From Streptomyces sp. NBC_01591 (GTDB lineage Bacteria > Actinomycetota > Actinomycetes > Streptomycetales > Streptomycetaceae): a stretch of DNA of 64,000 nt. Both the position numbers and the translations under genes were made by a program. Shown in pieces: positions 8,484 through 17,317 of the stretch. The stretch's first letter is position 1, and each line of letters starts with the position of its first letter. Where the stretch lies: positions 1,302,001-1,366,000 of the forward strand of contig NZ_CP109327.1 of assembly GCF_035918155.1 (NCBI RefSeq), written 5' to 3'. Below the pieces are notes generated by a model that was not told where the DNA came from, did not search any database, and was given only the letters and a program-made list of their open reading frames with translations.

Positions 8484-10997
8484 GTGACCCTTATCGATCA
8501 GCTGCCCCCGACCGACGACCCCGACGCCCTCTTCGAGGCTTTCTCGTCATGGACCGAGACGCGGGACATCACCCTCTATCCGGCCCAGGAGGAGGCGCTG
8601 ATCGAGGTGGTCTCCGGCGCGAACGTGATCCTTTCCACCCCGACCGGCTCCGGGAAGAGCCTGGTCGCGGCGGGTGCGCACTTCACCGCGCTGGCCCAGG
8701 ACAAGGTCACCTTCTACACCGCGCCGATCAAGGCGCTGGTCTCGGAGAAGTTCTTCGACCTGTGCAAGCTGTTCGGCACGGAGAACGTCGGCATGCTGAC
8801 CGGCGACGCCTCGGTCAACGCCGACGCCCCGGTGATCTGCTGCACGGCCGAGGTGCTGGCCTCCATCGCGCTGCGCGACGGCAAGCATGCCGACATCGGC
8901 CAGGTCGTGATGGACGAGTTCCACTTCTACGCCGAGCCGGACCGCGGCTGGGCCTGGCAGATCCCGCTGCTGGAACTGCCGCAGGCCCAGTTCATCCTGA
9001 TGTCGGCCACGCTCGGCGACGTCCGGATGTTCGAGGAGGACCTGACCCGCCGCACCGGACGCCCCACGTCTGTGGTGCGCTCGGCGACCCGGCCGGTCCC
9101 GCTCAGCTACGAGTACCGGCTGACCCCGATCACCGAGACCCTCACCGAGCTCCTGGACACCAGGCAGTCTCCGGTCTACATCGTGCACTTCACCCAGGCC
9201 GCGGCCGTCGAGCGGGCGCAGTCGCTGATGAGCATCAACATGTGCACCAAGGAGGAGAAGGAGAAGATCGCCGATCTGATCGGCAACTTCCGCTTCACCA
9301 CCAAGTTCGGCCAGAACCTCTCCCGCTATGTACGGCACGGCATCGGGGTGCACCACGCGGGCATGCTGCCGAAGTACCGGCGCCTGGTGGAGAAGCTCGC
9401 CCAGGCCGGTCTGCTGAAAGTGATCTGCGGTACGGACACCCTCGGCGTCGGCGTCAACGTCCCCATCCGTACTGTGCTGTTCACCGCGCTCACCAAGTAC
9501 GACGGCACCCGCGTGCGTACGCTGCGCGCCCGTGAGTTCCACCAGATCGCCGGCCGCGCGGGCCGGGCCGGATTCGACACGGCGGGCTTCGTCGTGGCGC
9601 AGGCGCCCGAGCACGTCATCGAGAACGAGAAGGCCGTCAAGAAGGCGGGCGACGACCCGAAGAAGAAGCGCAAGGTGGTCCGCAAGAAGGCCCCCGAGGG
9701 CTTCGTCGCCTGGTCGGAGACCACGTTCGACAAGCTGATCCAGTCCGACCCGGAGCCCCTGACTTCCCGCTTCCGGGTCACGCACACCATGCTGCTGTCC
9801 GTGATCGCGCGTCCCGGCAACGCCTTCGAGGCCATGCGGCATCTGCTGGAGGACAACCACGAGCCGCGCCGGGCGCAGCTGCGGCACATCCGCCGGGCCA
9901 TCGCGATCTACCGCTCGCTGCTGGACGGCGGTGTCGTGGAGCAGCTCGACAAGCCGGACGCGGAGGGCCGGATCGTCCGGCTCACCGTCGATCTCCAGCA
10001 GGACTTCGCGCTCAACCAGCCGCTGTCCACCTTCGCGCTGGCCGCGTTCGACCTGCTGGACCCGGACTCCCCCTCGTACGCGCTGGACATGGTCTCCGTC
10101 GTCGAGTCGACGCTCGACGACCCGCGGCAGATCCTCGCCGCCCAGCAGAACAAGGCGCGCGGCGAAGCGGTCGGGCAGATGAAGGCGGACGGCGTCGAGT
10201 ACGAGGAGCGGATGGAGCTGCTCCAGGAGGTCACGTACCCGAAGCCGCTGAGCGAGCTGCTGTGGCACGCGTACGACGTGTACCGCAGGAGCCACCCGTG
10301 GGTGGGCGACCACCCGGTCTCGCCGAAGTCCGTCATCCGTGACATGTACGAACGCGCCATGACGTTCACGGAGTTCACCTCCAACTACGAGCTGGCCCGC
10401 ACCGAGGGCATCGTGCTGCGCTATCTCGCCAGCGCGTACAAGGCGCTCGAGCACACCATCCCGGACGACATCAAGTCCGAGGACCTGGAGGACCTGATCG
10501 CCTGGCTGGGCGAGATGGTCCGTCAGGTGGACTCCAGTCTCCTGGACGAGTGGGAGCAGCTCGCCAACCCGGAGGTGGAGACCGCCGAGCAGGCGCAGGA
10601 GCGGGCCGACGAGGTGAAACCGGTCACGGCCAACGCCCGCGCTTTCCGGGTGCTGGTGCGCAACGCGATGTTCCGCCGGGTCGAGCTGGCCGCGCTGGAC
10701 AAGGTGGGCGAGCTCGGCGAGCTGGACGGCGACGCGGGCTGGGACGAGGACGCGTGGGGCGACGCGATGGACGCCTACTGGGACGAGTACGACGACCTGG
10801 GCACCGGTCCGGACGCCCGCGGTCCGAAGCTGCTGAAGATCGACGAGGACGCGGCGCACGGTCTGTGGCGGGTCCGGCAGACCTTCGCCGATCCGAACGG
10901 CGACCACGACTGGGGCATCAGCGCGGAGATCGATCTGGCCGCCTCCGACGAGCAGGGCCGGGCCGTCGTCCGCGTGACCTCCGTCGGTCAGCTGTGA
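8484..10997 (+). CDS. Ski2-like DEAD/DEAH-box RNA helicase with DUF3516 domain
   Basis: I place the start at GTG 8484, after a G-rich ribosome site, giving 837 residues beginning VTLIDQLPP; an ATG at 8424 is possible but has no ribosome site. Motif I TPTGSGKS lies near 51-58, motif II is DEFH (144-147), motif III SAT is followed by LGD, and the C-terminal helicase half shows VHHAGMLPKYR, GTDTLGVGVNVP and QIAGRAGRAG. A lysine-rich stretch with PKKKRKV (392-398) links this to the long DUF3516 C-terminus, which is found mainly in actinomycetes. The likely role is ATP-driven RNA remodelling or decay; the exact substrate is unknown. Confidence 0.88.
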   Translation: MTLIDQLPPTDDPDALFEAFSSWTETRDITLYPAQEEALIEVVSGANVILSTPTGSGKSLVAAGAHFTALAQDKVTFYTAPIKALVSEKFFDLCKLFGTENVGMLTGDASVNADAPVICCTAEVLASIALRDGKHADIGQVVMDEFHFYAEPDRGWAWQIPLLELPQAQFILMSATLGDVRMFEEDLTRRTGRPTSVVRSATRPVPLSYEYRLTPITETLTELLDTRQSPVYIVHFTQAAAVERAQSLMSINMCTKEEKEKIADLIGNFRFTTKFGQNLSRYVRHGIGVHHAGMLPKYRRLVEKLAQAGLLKVICGTDTLGVGVNVPIRTVLFTALTKYDGTRVRTLRAREFHQIAGRAGRAGFDTAGFVVAQAPEHVIENEKAVKKAGDDPKKKRKVVRKKAPEGFVAWSETTFDKLIQSDPEPLTSRFRVTHTMLLSVIARPGNAFEAMRHLLEDNHEPRRAQLRHIRRAIAIYRSLLDGGVVEQLDKPDAEGRIVRLTVDLQQDFALNQPLSTFALAAFDLLDPDSPSYALDMVSVVESTLDDPRQILAAQQNKARGEAVGQMKADGVEYEERMELLQEVTYPKPLSELLWHAYDVYRRSHPWVGDHPVSPKSVIRDMYERAMTFTEFTSNYELARTEGIVLRYLASAYKALEHTIPDDIKSEDLEDLIAWLGEMVRQVDSSLLDEWEQLANPEVETAEQAQERADEVKPVTANARAFRVLVRNAMFRRVELAALDKVGELGELDGDAGWDEDAWGDAMDAYWDEYDDLGTGPDARGPKLLKIDEDAAHGLWRVRQTFADPNGDHDWGISAEIDLAASDEQGRAVVRVTSVGQL

Positions 10998-11046
10998 GGG
11001 CGTACGCCGTGGATGCGGCGCCGCTGCGAGAGTGGAGACGAACCGC

Positions 11047-11919
11047 ATGACGAATCCCGCCGAGCGCCTGGTCGATCTGCTCGACCTGGAGCGGATCGAG
11101 GTCAACATCTTCCGTGGGCGCAGCCCCCAGGAGTCCCTTCAGCGGGTCTTCGGCGGGCAGGTCGCCGGGCAGGCACTGGTCGCGGCGGGCCGGACCACCG
11201 ACGGGGACCGGCCGGTCCATTCGCTGCACGCGTACTTCCTGCGTCCGGGGCGGCCGGGTGTGCCGATCGTGTACGAGGTGGAGCGCGTCCGGGACGGCCG
11301 GTCGTTCACCACCCGGCGGGTCACGGCCGTCCAGCAGGGCCGGACGATCTTCAATCTGACGGCGTCCTTCCACCGGCCGGAGGAGGCGGGCTTCGAGCAC
11401 CAGCTGCCGCCGGCCCGCGAGGTCCCGGATCCCGAGGAGCTGCCGACCGTCGCCGAGGAGGTCCGGGAACACCTCGGGGCGCTCCCGGAGGCGCTGGAGC
11501 GGATGGCCCGTCGGCAGCCTTTCGACATCCGGTACGTCGACCGGCTGCGCTGGACGAAGGAAGAAGTCGAAAACGCGGACCCGCGCAGCGCGGTGTGGAT
11601 GCGCGCGGTCGGCCCGCTGGGCGACGACCCGCTGGTGCACACCTGCGCGCTGACGTACGCCAGCGACATGACGCTGCTCGACGCGGTCCGTATACCGGTG
11701 GAGCCGCTGTGGGGTCCGCGCGGCTTCGACATGGCCTCGCTGGACCACGCCATGTGGTTCCACCGCCCGTTCCGGGCGGACGAGTGGTTCCTGTACGACC
11801 AGGAGTCGCCGGTCGCCACGGGCGGGCGGGGGCTGGCGCGGGGCCGGATCTACGACCGGGACGGCAACCTGCTGGTGTCCGTGGTGCAGGAGGGGCTGTT
11901 CCGCCGTCTCGGTGAGTAG
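11047..11919 (+). CDS. tesB: Acyl-CoA thioesterase II (TesB family)
   Basis: This 290-residue protein starts at ATG 11047, after GGAGA. It has a double hotdog layout: VFGGQVAGQALVAAGRT and HSLHAYFLRPG in the first half, and SLDHAMWFHRPFRADEWFLY and GRGLARGRIYDRDGNL in the second. These are hallmarks of TesB-type thioesterases, which hydrolyse medium- and long-chain acyl-CoA to free acid and CoA. It follows the helicase by 49 bases and may share its transcript, without an obvious functional link. Confidence 0.93.
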   Translation: MTNPAERLVDLLDLERIEVNIFRGRSPQESLQRVFGGQVAGQALVAAGRTTDGDRPVHSLHAYFLRPGRPGVPIVYEVERVRDGRSFTTRRVTAVQQGRTIFNLTASFHRPEEAGFEHQLPPAREVPDPEELPTVAEEVREHLGALPEALERMARRQPFDIRYVDRLRWTKEEVENADPRSAVWMRAVGPLGDDPLVHTCALTYASDMTLLDAVRIPVEPLWGPRGFDMASLDHAMWFHRPFRADEWFLYDQESPVATGGRGLARGRIYDRDGNLLVSVVQEGLFRRLGE

Positions 11920-11964
11920 GTCTGTCCGACCCCGATCCGCCGGGCGGTCCTGGCCGTGCCCGGG

Positions 11965-12216
11965 TCAGGTGCCGGGCAGCGGGTCCTGCTCGACCTCGTG
12001 GCGGCGGGAGCGGATGTCCGGGGGCGCCGGGTGGAGCTTGGCGTCGCAGGCGGGGCCGAGGCCGGTGCGGCGTGACTCCGTACCGGTGAGCGGGCGGCCG
12101 CACATGCGGCAGCGCACCACCCGTCGCCGGACGGTCCGGCCGTCCGGGTCGTCCCCGGGCGGGGGCTCCGTGCCGGATCCGGGGAGGGGCTCGGGGAAGG
12201 GCTCGGCGGAATCCAC
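11965..12216 (-). CDS. Small zinc-ribbon-like protein (DUF6011)
   Basis: This is an 83-residue product from a GTG at 12216. The core CRMCGRPLTGTESRRTGLGPACDAKL has paired Cys residues suited to metal binding and is typical of DUF6011, which also occurs as a C-terminal add-on in actinomycete proteins. The flanks are rich in Pro, Asp and Glu and probably disordered. Function is unknown. It is convergent with tesB. Confidence 0.7.
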   Translation of the reverse strand: MDSAEPFPEPLPGSGTEPPPGDDPDGRTVRRRVVRCRMCGRPLTGTESRRTGLGPACDAKLHPAPPDIRSRRHEVEQDPLPGT

Positions 12217-12250
12217 GGATCGATCTTCTCAGGACGCCCGTCCACTGCGC

Positions 12251-12288
12251 GACGTCCGAGCAGCACACAGACATCCGAGCAGCACACA
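12251..12288 (+). repeat. Tandem 19-base duplication just before a ribosome-binding site
   Basis: Two adjacent 19-base units (12251-12269 and 12270-12288) differ at one base; both contain CCGAGCAGCACACA. The second ends two bases before the GGAGGAG ribosome site of the next gene, so the repeats lie in its leader or promoter. Confidence 0.75.
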
Positions 12289-12304
12289 ACGGAGGAGTTC
12301 ACTG

Positions 12305-12970
12305 GTGAGCAGCGTGCTGACCTTGAAGCCGGTCACGGTCGAGGTCTCGCCCGTCGGCCATGTCATCGAGTTCACCGACGGGCCCGGCGGCGAATCCCGG
12401 GTGGTAGCCCATGTGGAACGCGAACTGCCGCAGGGCGGGATACCCGCGTACCTCGCGGCCCGCAAGTCGGGTGCGCGTTCCTTCGTCCTGTGGGCCGACC
12501 CCGAGCGCCGGGCCCGGCTGGCCACCCTGGTCACCGCGTCCGCGGCCGACGGCGTCGCGACGTACCACGTGCTGGGCGCGCAGGGCGAGCTCATCGGCAC
12601 GCTCGTCCGGGAGAAGGCCCTCTCCGGCAAGGGCCTGCGGACCCGCTGGACGGTCGCCCAGCCCGGTTGCCCGGAAGCGGTCGGCTTCAAGGGGCGGATC
12701 TTCTGGTGGTACGTGTGGTGGCTGCTGCTGCCCATCCAGGTGGCGATCGGCGTGGGCAGCCTTCTGAGCGGCAGCGGTGATGCGGCGCGCGGGCCGCGGC
12801 GCATCATCTGGCGGGCCGGTCAGGAGGTTCCGCTGGAGTTCCTCTCGGACGGTGACGAGATCCATGTCCACGCGCCGTGGGTCGACTGGCGGCTCGCCGC
12901 CGCGCTGGGCGCGCTGATCCGCACCTTCGACAGCTGGATGGGCACGCCCTGGGACGACAAGCGGAAGTGA
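12305..12970 (+). CDS. Hypothetical protein with a Trp-rich membrane segment
   Basis: This 221-residue protein starts at GTG 12305, 7 bases after GGAGGAG. The first 130 residues look like a soluble beta-rich domain (VTVEVSPVGHVIEF, ARKSGARSFVLW). Then comes an aromatic hydrophobic stretch IFWWYVWWLLLPIQVAIGVGSLL that could be a membrane anchor, and a C-terminal part ending TFDSWMGTPWDDKRK. I do not recognise a named family. The start upstream at 11912 would run over the divergent DUF6011 gene and is unlikely. Confidence 0.75.
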   Translation: MSSVLTLKPVTVEVSPVGHVIEFTDGPGGESRVVAHVERELPQGGIPAYLAARKSGARSFVLWADPERRARLATLVTASAADGVATYHVLGAQGELIGTLVREKALSGKGLRTRWTVAQPGCPEAVGFKGRIFWWYVWWLLLPIQVAIGVGSLLSGSGDAARGPRRIIWRAGQEVPLEFLSDGDEIHVHAPWVDWRLAAALGALIRTFDSWMGTPWDDKRK

Positions 12971-13006
12971 GCCGGGGGCTCGGGCCCGGTCGCACCGCCG
13001 GGCCGG

Positions 13007-13300
13007 TCAGGTGGCGAGGATTCTGGCCTTCTGGGCCTCGAACTCGCTCTCGCTCAGCACTCCCTGGCTCTTGAGGTCGCCGAGGTCCTTGAGCTGGGCG
13101 ATCTTGTTGCTCATCTCGTCCTCCGGCGCGAGGGACGTGGGCGCGGGAGGCGGCGCCGCGGGGGCGGGCCGGGCCTGCGCCTGCTCGGCGTCCTGCCGCG
13201 CCCAGCGGCCCGCCTGCCGCCGGGAGACCCGGTTGGAGACCGAGGTCGCGGTTCCGGCGATCACCGCTGTACGGGCGACGCCACGAAGTAGGCCTGGCAT
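13007..13300 (-). CDS. SHOCT-domain protein with N-terminal hydrophobic segment
   Basis: This 97-residue protein starts at ATG 13300, after AGGAGATGCACC. The N-terminus (LLRGVARTAVIAGTATSV) is mildly hydrophobic, a Pro/Ala linker follows, and the C-terminus KIAQLKDLGDLKSQGVLSESEFEAQKARIL is a clear SHOCT motif (short C-terminal oligomerisation-type domain). Such proteins often sit next to DUF6325 proteins in actinomycetes, as here: the DUF6325 gene lies 82 bases upstream on the same strand, so the two are probably cotranscribed. Confidence 0.82.
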   Translation of the reverse strand: MPGLLRGVARTAVIAGTATSVSNRVSRRQAGRWARQDAEQAQARPAPAAPPPAPTSLAPEDEMSNKIAQLKDLGDLKSQGVLSESEFEAQKARILAT

Positions 13301-13382
13301 GGTGCATCTCCTCTGACTGGCTCTGCGGGAACGGACGGCCCGGCCGACAGCCGCTCTGGAACGGCCGGCCCGGGACGGGGGC

Positions 13383-13832
13383 TCAGGCCCTGGACCCGGC
13401 CTCGGCCGCGTCGAGCGATGCCAGGATCTCCTGGATCGGGATGCGCCCATTGGCGACGAGCCGTCCCCCGGAGCGGCGCAGGGCGGCCGCGAGCGGTCCG
13501 GCCCACGCGTTCTCGTAGATGACGATCCCGGCAGCGCTGCCGGGTTCGAGAACCGCGCTCACCTCGTCGATGTCGTCCCGGCCGAGCAGGCCGGAGGACA
13601 CCCCTTCGAACACGACGAGGTCTTCGTGGCCGTCCGCGGTCAGCTCGGAGAGTTCCACGCCCTCGACCGTTCCGTCCTGGTCCTTCCTGACGAAGACCAG
13701 ATCCAGGATCCGGATGATTCCCCGGTCGACCAGGTCGACCAGCAGGGGCAGTCCCTCGCCCGTCATCCGGCTTCCCGGGAACTCGACCACCAGGTAGTCG
13801 ATCGGCCCCGTCTCGTCGGTCTCGCTACTCAC
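13383..13832 (-). CDS. DUF6325 family protein
   Basis: This 149-residue acidic protein has the DUF6325 pattern: GPIDYLVVEFPGSRMTGEGLPLLVDLVDRGIIRILDL near the start, then an acidic middle and SAAGIVIYENAWAGPLAAALRRSGGRLVANGRIP. Function is unknown; members often neighbour SHOCT proteins and stress genes. It is probably first in a two-gene unit with the SHOCT gene. Confidence 0.8.
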   Translation of the reverse strand: MSSETDETGPIDYLVVEFPGSRMTGEGLPLLVDLVDRGIIRILDLVFVRKDQDGTVEGVELSELTADGHEDLVVFEGVSSGLLGRDDIDEVSAVLEPGSAAGIVIYENAWAGPLAAALRRSGGRLVANGRIPIQEILASLDAAEAGSRA

Positions 13833-14118
13833 ACCGGCTCCTCAGAATCTCGACTGCCCCGCGTCCGGCCGGGGCCTGTGCCTCCGTCATTGGAGCAGCG
13901 GGCGGGCCGGTTCGCATCTCGGTCGTGGACGTGGGCGGACGTGGCCCCGGTTACGCCGTCGGAGGGACAGCGGGTCCCCCCGACGGCCGAGTGATGCGAG
14001 CCGTGCCCCGCCCTTCCACCGCTGCCACGGATGGTTGTCGCGCGCGGACGGCCGACGGGGCCGGCCCGGAATCCTGCGGGGTTCCGGCACCGCCGCGCGC
14101 CGACGACGGGAGACGGCG

Positions 14119-14759
14119 ATGACTTCACCGGCGGACGCGGACCGACCGCGGATGCCACTGCCTGTGCTGCGTGGGCAGAAGGCCCTGGTGACCGGTGCGA
14201 GCTCCGGCATCGGCAGGGCGACCGCGGTGGAGCTGGGGCGGGCGGGTGCCGATGTCGTCGTCAACTACGTCTCCGGCCGCGAAGCGGCCGAGGACGCGGT
14301 GCGCGAGGTCGAGGCCTTCGGCGTGCGAGCGTACGCGCACGAGGCGGACGTCTCCCGGGAGGATCAGGTCGTCGGGATGTTCGCCCGCATGGTCGAGGAG
14401 TTCGGCACGGTGGACATCCGCTGGCCCGGGAATGCGCCCCGCGGGGCATCCGGGTCAACGCCGTGGCCCCCGGCGCCATCCGCACTCCCATCAACACGAG
14501 TGCCTGGGACACCCCCGAGGCCGAGGCCGAGCTCCTCCGGCTGATCCCCTACCGCCGGGTGGGTGATCCGGGGGACATCGCCACCGCGGTGACCCTGCTG
14601 GCGTCCGACCTGATGGATTACGTCGTGGGCACCACGATCTACGTCGATGGCGGGATGACACTCTCCCCGGCTGCGCCACCGGAGGCTGACCCATTCGCGA
14701 GGGCGGAAACATCCATCGGCTCGCCGCGCTGCCCGGCGTCCAAGGAGGCACGGACATGA
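14119..14759 (+). pseudogene. Glucose-dehydrogenase-like SDR with an internal deletion
   Basis: From ATG 14119 the frame gives a normal SDR N-terminus (VTGASSGIGRATAVELG, then VNYVSGREAA) to EEFGTVDI. At about 14419-14425 the sequence jumps, with a frame change, to ECAPRGIRVNAVAPGAIRTPI, RRVGDPGDIATAVTLLAS and YVDGGMTL, the normal C-terminal part. Roughly 75-80 codons are missing, including the NAG motif and the catalytic Ser/Tyr-x3-Lys. The last frame overlaps the antiporter start by ATGA, showing the two were once an operon. Confidence 0.85.
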
Positions 14760-16525
14760 CGGCCGATCAAGTAATGGTGGGCGTAGGACTGATCGTGGTG
14801 CTGGCGGTCGGCTCCCAGCTGCTGGCGAGCCGGCTGCGGGTCCCCGCACTGCTGATCCTGCTGCCGGTCGGCTTCACCGCCGGGGCACTGACGGACAACG
14901 TCAATCCCGAGAAGCTGCTGGGCGAAGCCTTCTCCCCACTGGTGTCCCTCGCGGTGGCGGTGATCCTCTACGAGGCCGGGCTCGGTCTGGAGATCAGGCG
15001 GCTGCGGGGGCATATGCGTCGCATCGTGGTCAGGCTGATCTGGCTGGGGGCGCTCATCACCTGGCTGTCCGCCGCGCTGTTCGCCGTGCCGGTGCTGAGC
15101 ATGTCCAAGGGAGCGGCCGTGATGCTGGGCGCGATCCTCGTCGTGTCCGGGCCGACGGTCGTCGGGCCGCTGCTCGACTTCGTACGGCCCTCCGAGCGGC
15201 TGCAACGCATCCTCATCTGGGAGGGCTCCCTGATCGACCCGGTCGGCGGCATCCTGGGGGCGCTCGTCTTCCACGCCGTCGTGGCCGGTGAACTAGAGGG
15301 ATTCGGGAGCCAGTTGGAGCAGTTCTCGGCCAGCGCCGCAGTGGGCGCGGTGGGCGGTGCGGTCGGAACCGGTGTGCTGTGGCTGCTGCTGCGTCATGTC
15401 CGGCTGAGCGAGGAGCTGGCGACATCGGTGCAGATCGCCGCGGTGATCGGGATCGCGGCCGCCTGTGACGCGCTCCGCGAGGACACCGGGCTCATCTCCG
15501 CGGTCGTCATGGGAATGGCCATGGCGAACCTGCCGGGCCTGGACATTCCGGCTCGCCGGCCGTTCCTCGACACACTGGTCTCGCTGATCATCGGCCTGTT
15601 GTTCATCTCGATCTCGGCCACGGTCACCCCGGCCTCGCTGCGGCACGTGGTGCTGCCCTCGCTCGCGCTGGTCGCCCTCCTGGTCCTGGTGGTGCGCCCG
15701 ATCGTGGCTCTGGTGTCGACGGCCGGTACCGATGTCCGCGGCGGGGAGAGATGGTTCATCGGGTGGATGGCCCCGCGTGGCATCGTCGCCGCGGCGACCG
15801 CCTCCACGTTCTCGGCGACTCTGGTGGCGCGGGGCGTCGACGGCGCCGAACGGATTCTTCCCGCGACCTTCGTGGTGATCGTCGCCACCGTCACGCTGTA
15901 CGGCCTGACGGCGTTTCCGGTCGCCCGGCGGCTCGGGGTGCTGCGCCCCGCACGGTCCCGGCCGCTGCTGGTCGGCGGCGCGCCCTGGGCCATCGACCTG
16001 GGGCGCGCGCTGAACTCGGCGGGGCTGGACGTGCTGATGTGGGCGGGCGCCGAGCGGCAGCGGGCCCGGATCGAGGAGGCCGGGCTGCCGCTGGCGCCGG
16101 GCGAACTGCTCGCGGCGGCCTCCGGTGCCGGGGCGGAGCTGGAGGGCATCACCGGTGTGCTGCTGCTCACCGAGGAGGACGACTTCAACGCCCTCGCCGC
16201 CATGACCCTGCGGGAGAGCGTCGAGGGCCCGGTCCACCGGCTCGGTCCCGCCGCCGACAGCCGGGGCGTGGTCGCGCCGTACACCGGGGGCGAGCCCCTC
16301 TTCCGTACCGGCCTGACCGGGCCTGAGCTGGCCCGCCGGTACGAGGCCGGGGCCCGGGTGATGACGCGGCGGGCCGACGGAGCCGTCCCGGCCGGGCACG
16401 ACGTGCTGTTCGTCGTCCGCGCCGACGGGCGGCTCGACCCGGTCACCCACACGCACACCCCGGATGTCCGGCCGGGAGACACCGCCGTCCTTCTCGGTCC
16501 CCCGTCCCGGCAGTTGCCGGTCTGA
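14756..16525 (+). CDS. CPA-family cation:proton antiporter with C-terminal regulatory domain
   Basis: This 589-residue protein has about 12 membrane helices in residues 1-390, with EAGLGLEIRRLRGHMRRI, AAVMLGAILVVSGPTVVGPLLDF and WEGSLIDPVGGILGALVF, the conserved ion-translocation region of NhaP-type exchangers. The C-terminal 200 residues are soluble (LGRALNSAGLDVLMWAGAE, LTEEDDFNALAAMTLRE) and resemble a TrkA-N/RCK-like ligand-binding fold. The likely role is Na+ or K+ export coupled to proton entry, in pH or salt homeostasis. Its upstream operon partner is the decayed SDR. Confidence 0.88.
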   Translation: MTADQVMVGVGLIVVLAVGSQLLASRLRVPALLILLPVGFTAGALTDNVNPEKLLGEAFSPLVSLAVAVILYEAGLGLEIRRLRGHMRRIVVRLIWLGALITWLSAALFAVPVLSMSKGAAVMLGAILVVSGPTVVGPLLDFVRPSERLQRILIWEGSLIDPVGGILGALVFHAVVAGELEGFGSQLEQFSASAAVGAVGGAVGTGVLWLLLRHVRLSEELATSVQIAAVIGIAAACDALREDTGLISAVVMGMAMANLPGLDIPARRPFLDTLVSLIIGLLFISISATVTPASLRHVVLPSLALVALLVLVVRPIVALVSTAGTDVRGGERWFIGWMAPRGIVAAATASTFSATLVARGVDGAERILPATFVVIVATVTLYGLTAFPVARRLGVLRPARSRPLLVGGAPWAIDLGRALNSAGLDVLMWAGAERQRARIEEAGLPLAPGELLAAASGAGAELEGITGVLLLTEEDDFNALAAMTLRESVEGPVHRLGPAADSRGVVAPYTGGEPLFRTGLTGPELARRYEAGARVMTRRADGAVPAGHDVLFVVRADGRLDPVTHTHTPDVRPGDTAVLLGPPSRQLPV

Positions 16526-16531
16526 GCGCCG

Positions 16532-17095
16532 TCAGCCGCGTTCCCTGGCGAGTGCCCGGTCCAGCGCCTCGTCGAGGGTCCGGGCCGCCGTGATGAGCGA
16601 GAGGTGGGTGAACGCCCCGGTCTGCAGGTGTGCCGCGATCCCCGGCGCCCGGAACACGGCTCCCCCGAGGCGCAGATCGAGTTCGTGGGAGACCCGGCCG
16701 TAGTCGGACCGGGGCCGGCACTCCATGGCGAACCGTACGGTCCCGCGCACCGCGCGCACCGTCCGCACCAGGGTGTGCCGGTCGGTGGGGATCCCGGTGC
16801 GTACGGGCGGCATCCAGTCCAGCACCTCTCCGACGCCGTCCGGCGACATGAAGCGGGTGACCAGGACCGCGGTGTCCGGGTAGTAGAGCCGGCGGCAGGA
16901 GCTCTCGGTGTCGTCGGGTGCCAGCCGGAAGAAGCCGCCGTCGTCGTGGTCGAGCAGTGCGGCGAAGATGCTGGGGGTATCGAACCTCGGGGCGGCGAAC
17001 CAGTCGACGACGCCCTGCGAGGAGACCAGTGCGGCGGTCTGCAGGTCACCCACCAGCCCGTGTTCGGCAATGGGCGGGTATCGGTCCATGAGCAT
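16532..17095 (-). pseudogene. GH15-like glucoamylase/trehalase with in-frame internal deletion
   Basis: The 187-residue product starts MLMDRYPPIAEHGLVGDLQTAALVSS, then WFAAPRFDTPSIFAALLD and LYYPDTAVLVTRFMSPDGVGEVLDW. This is the N-terminal beta domain of GH15-type proteins. After APGIAAHLQT (junction about 16618) it continues as GAFTHLSLITAARTLDEALD, which is the family's extreme C-terminus. Normal members have about 600 residues, so some 400, including the whole catalytic barrel, are missing without a frameshift. A small stable relic protein is possible, but not an enzyme. Confidence 0.82.
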
Positions 17096-17317
17096 CCAAT
17101 CGCTGGACGGCCCCGCTCCGTTCCACTATCCGCCCGGCACCCCGTGATCGCCGCTCGGGCCGTCCCGGCTGCCGCATGGGCTCCCCCGGTGCCGTGCGGC
17201 CCGGATTGCCCGCCGTCGCGCCCGCGGCGTTACTGGATGAGGGGACTCTGCACACGCACACGCACACGGTCCGGCCGTGACCGGTGGCGCCGGTGCGGGA
17301 CTCCGTGGAGGTTCGGG

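Noticed and set aside
8547-11108. An 853-codon minus-strand frame opposite the helicase
   Set aside because: Antisense shadow; the plus strand holds all helicase motifs in order.
14119-14759. SDR as a functional short dehydrogenase
   Set aside because: The active-site Tyr and Lys and the NAG motif are absent and the two halves are in different frames.
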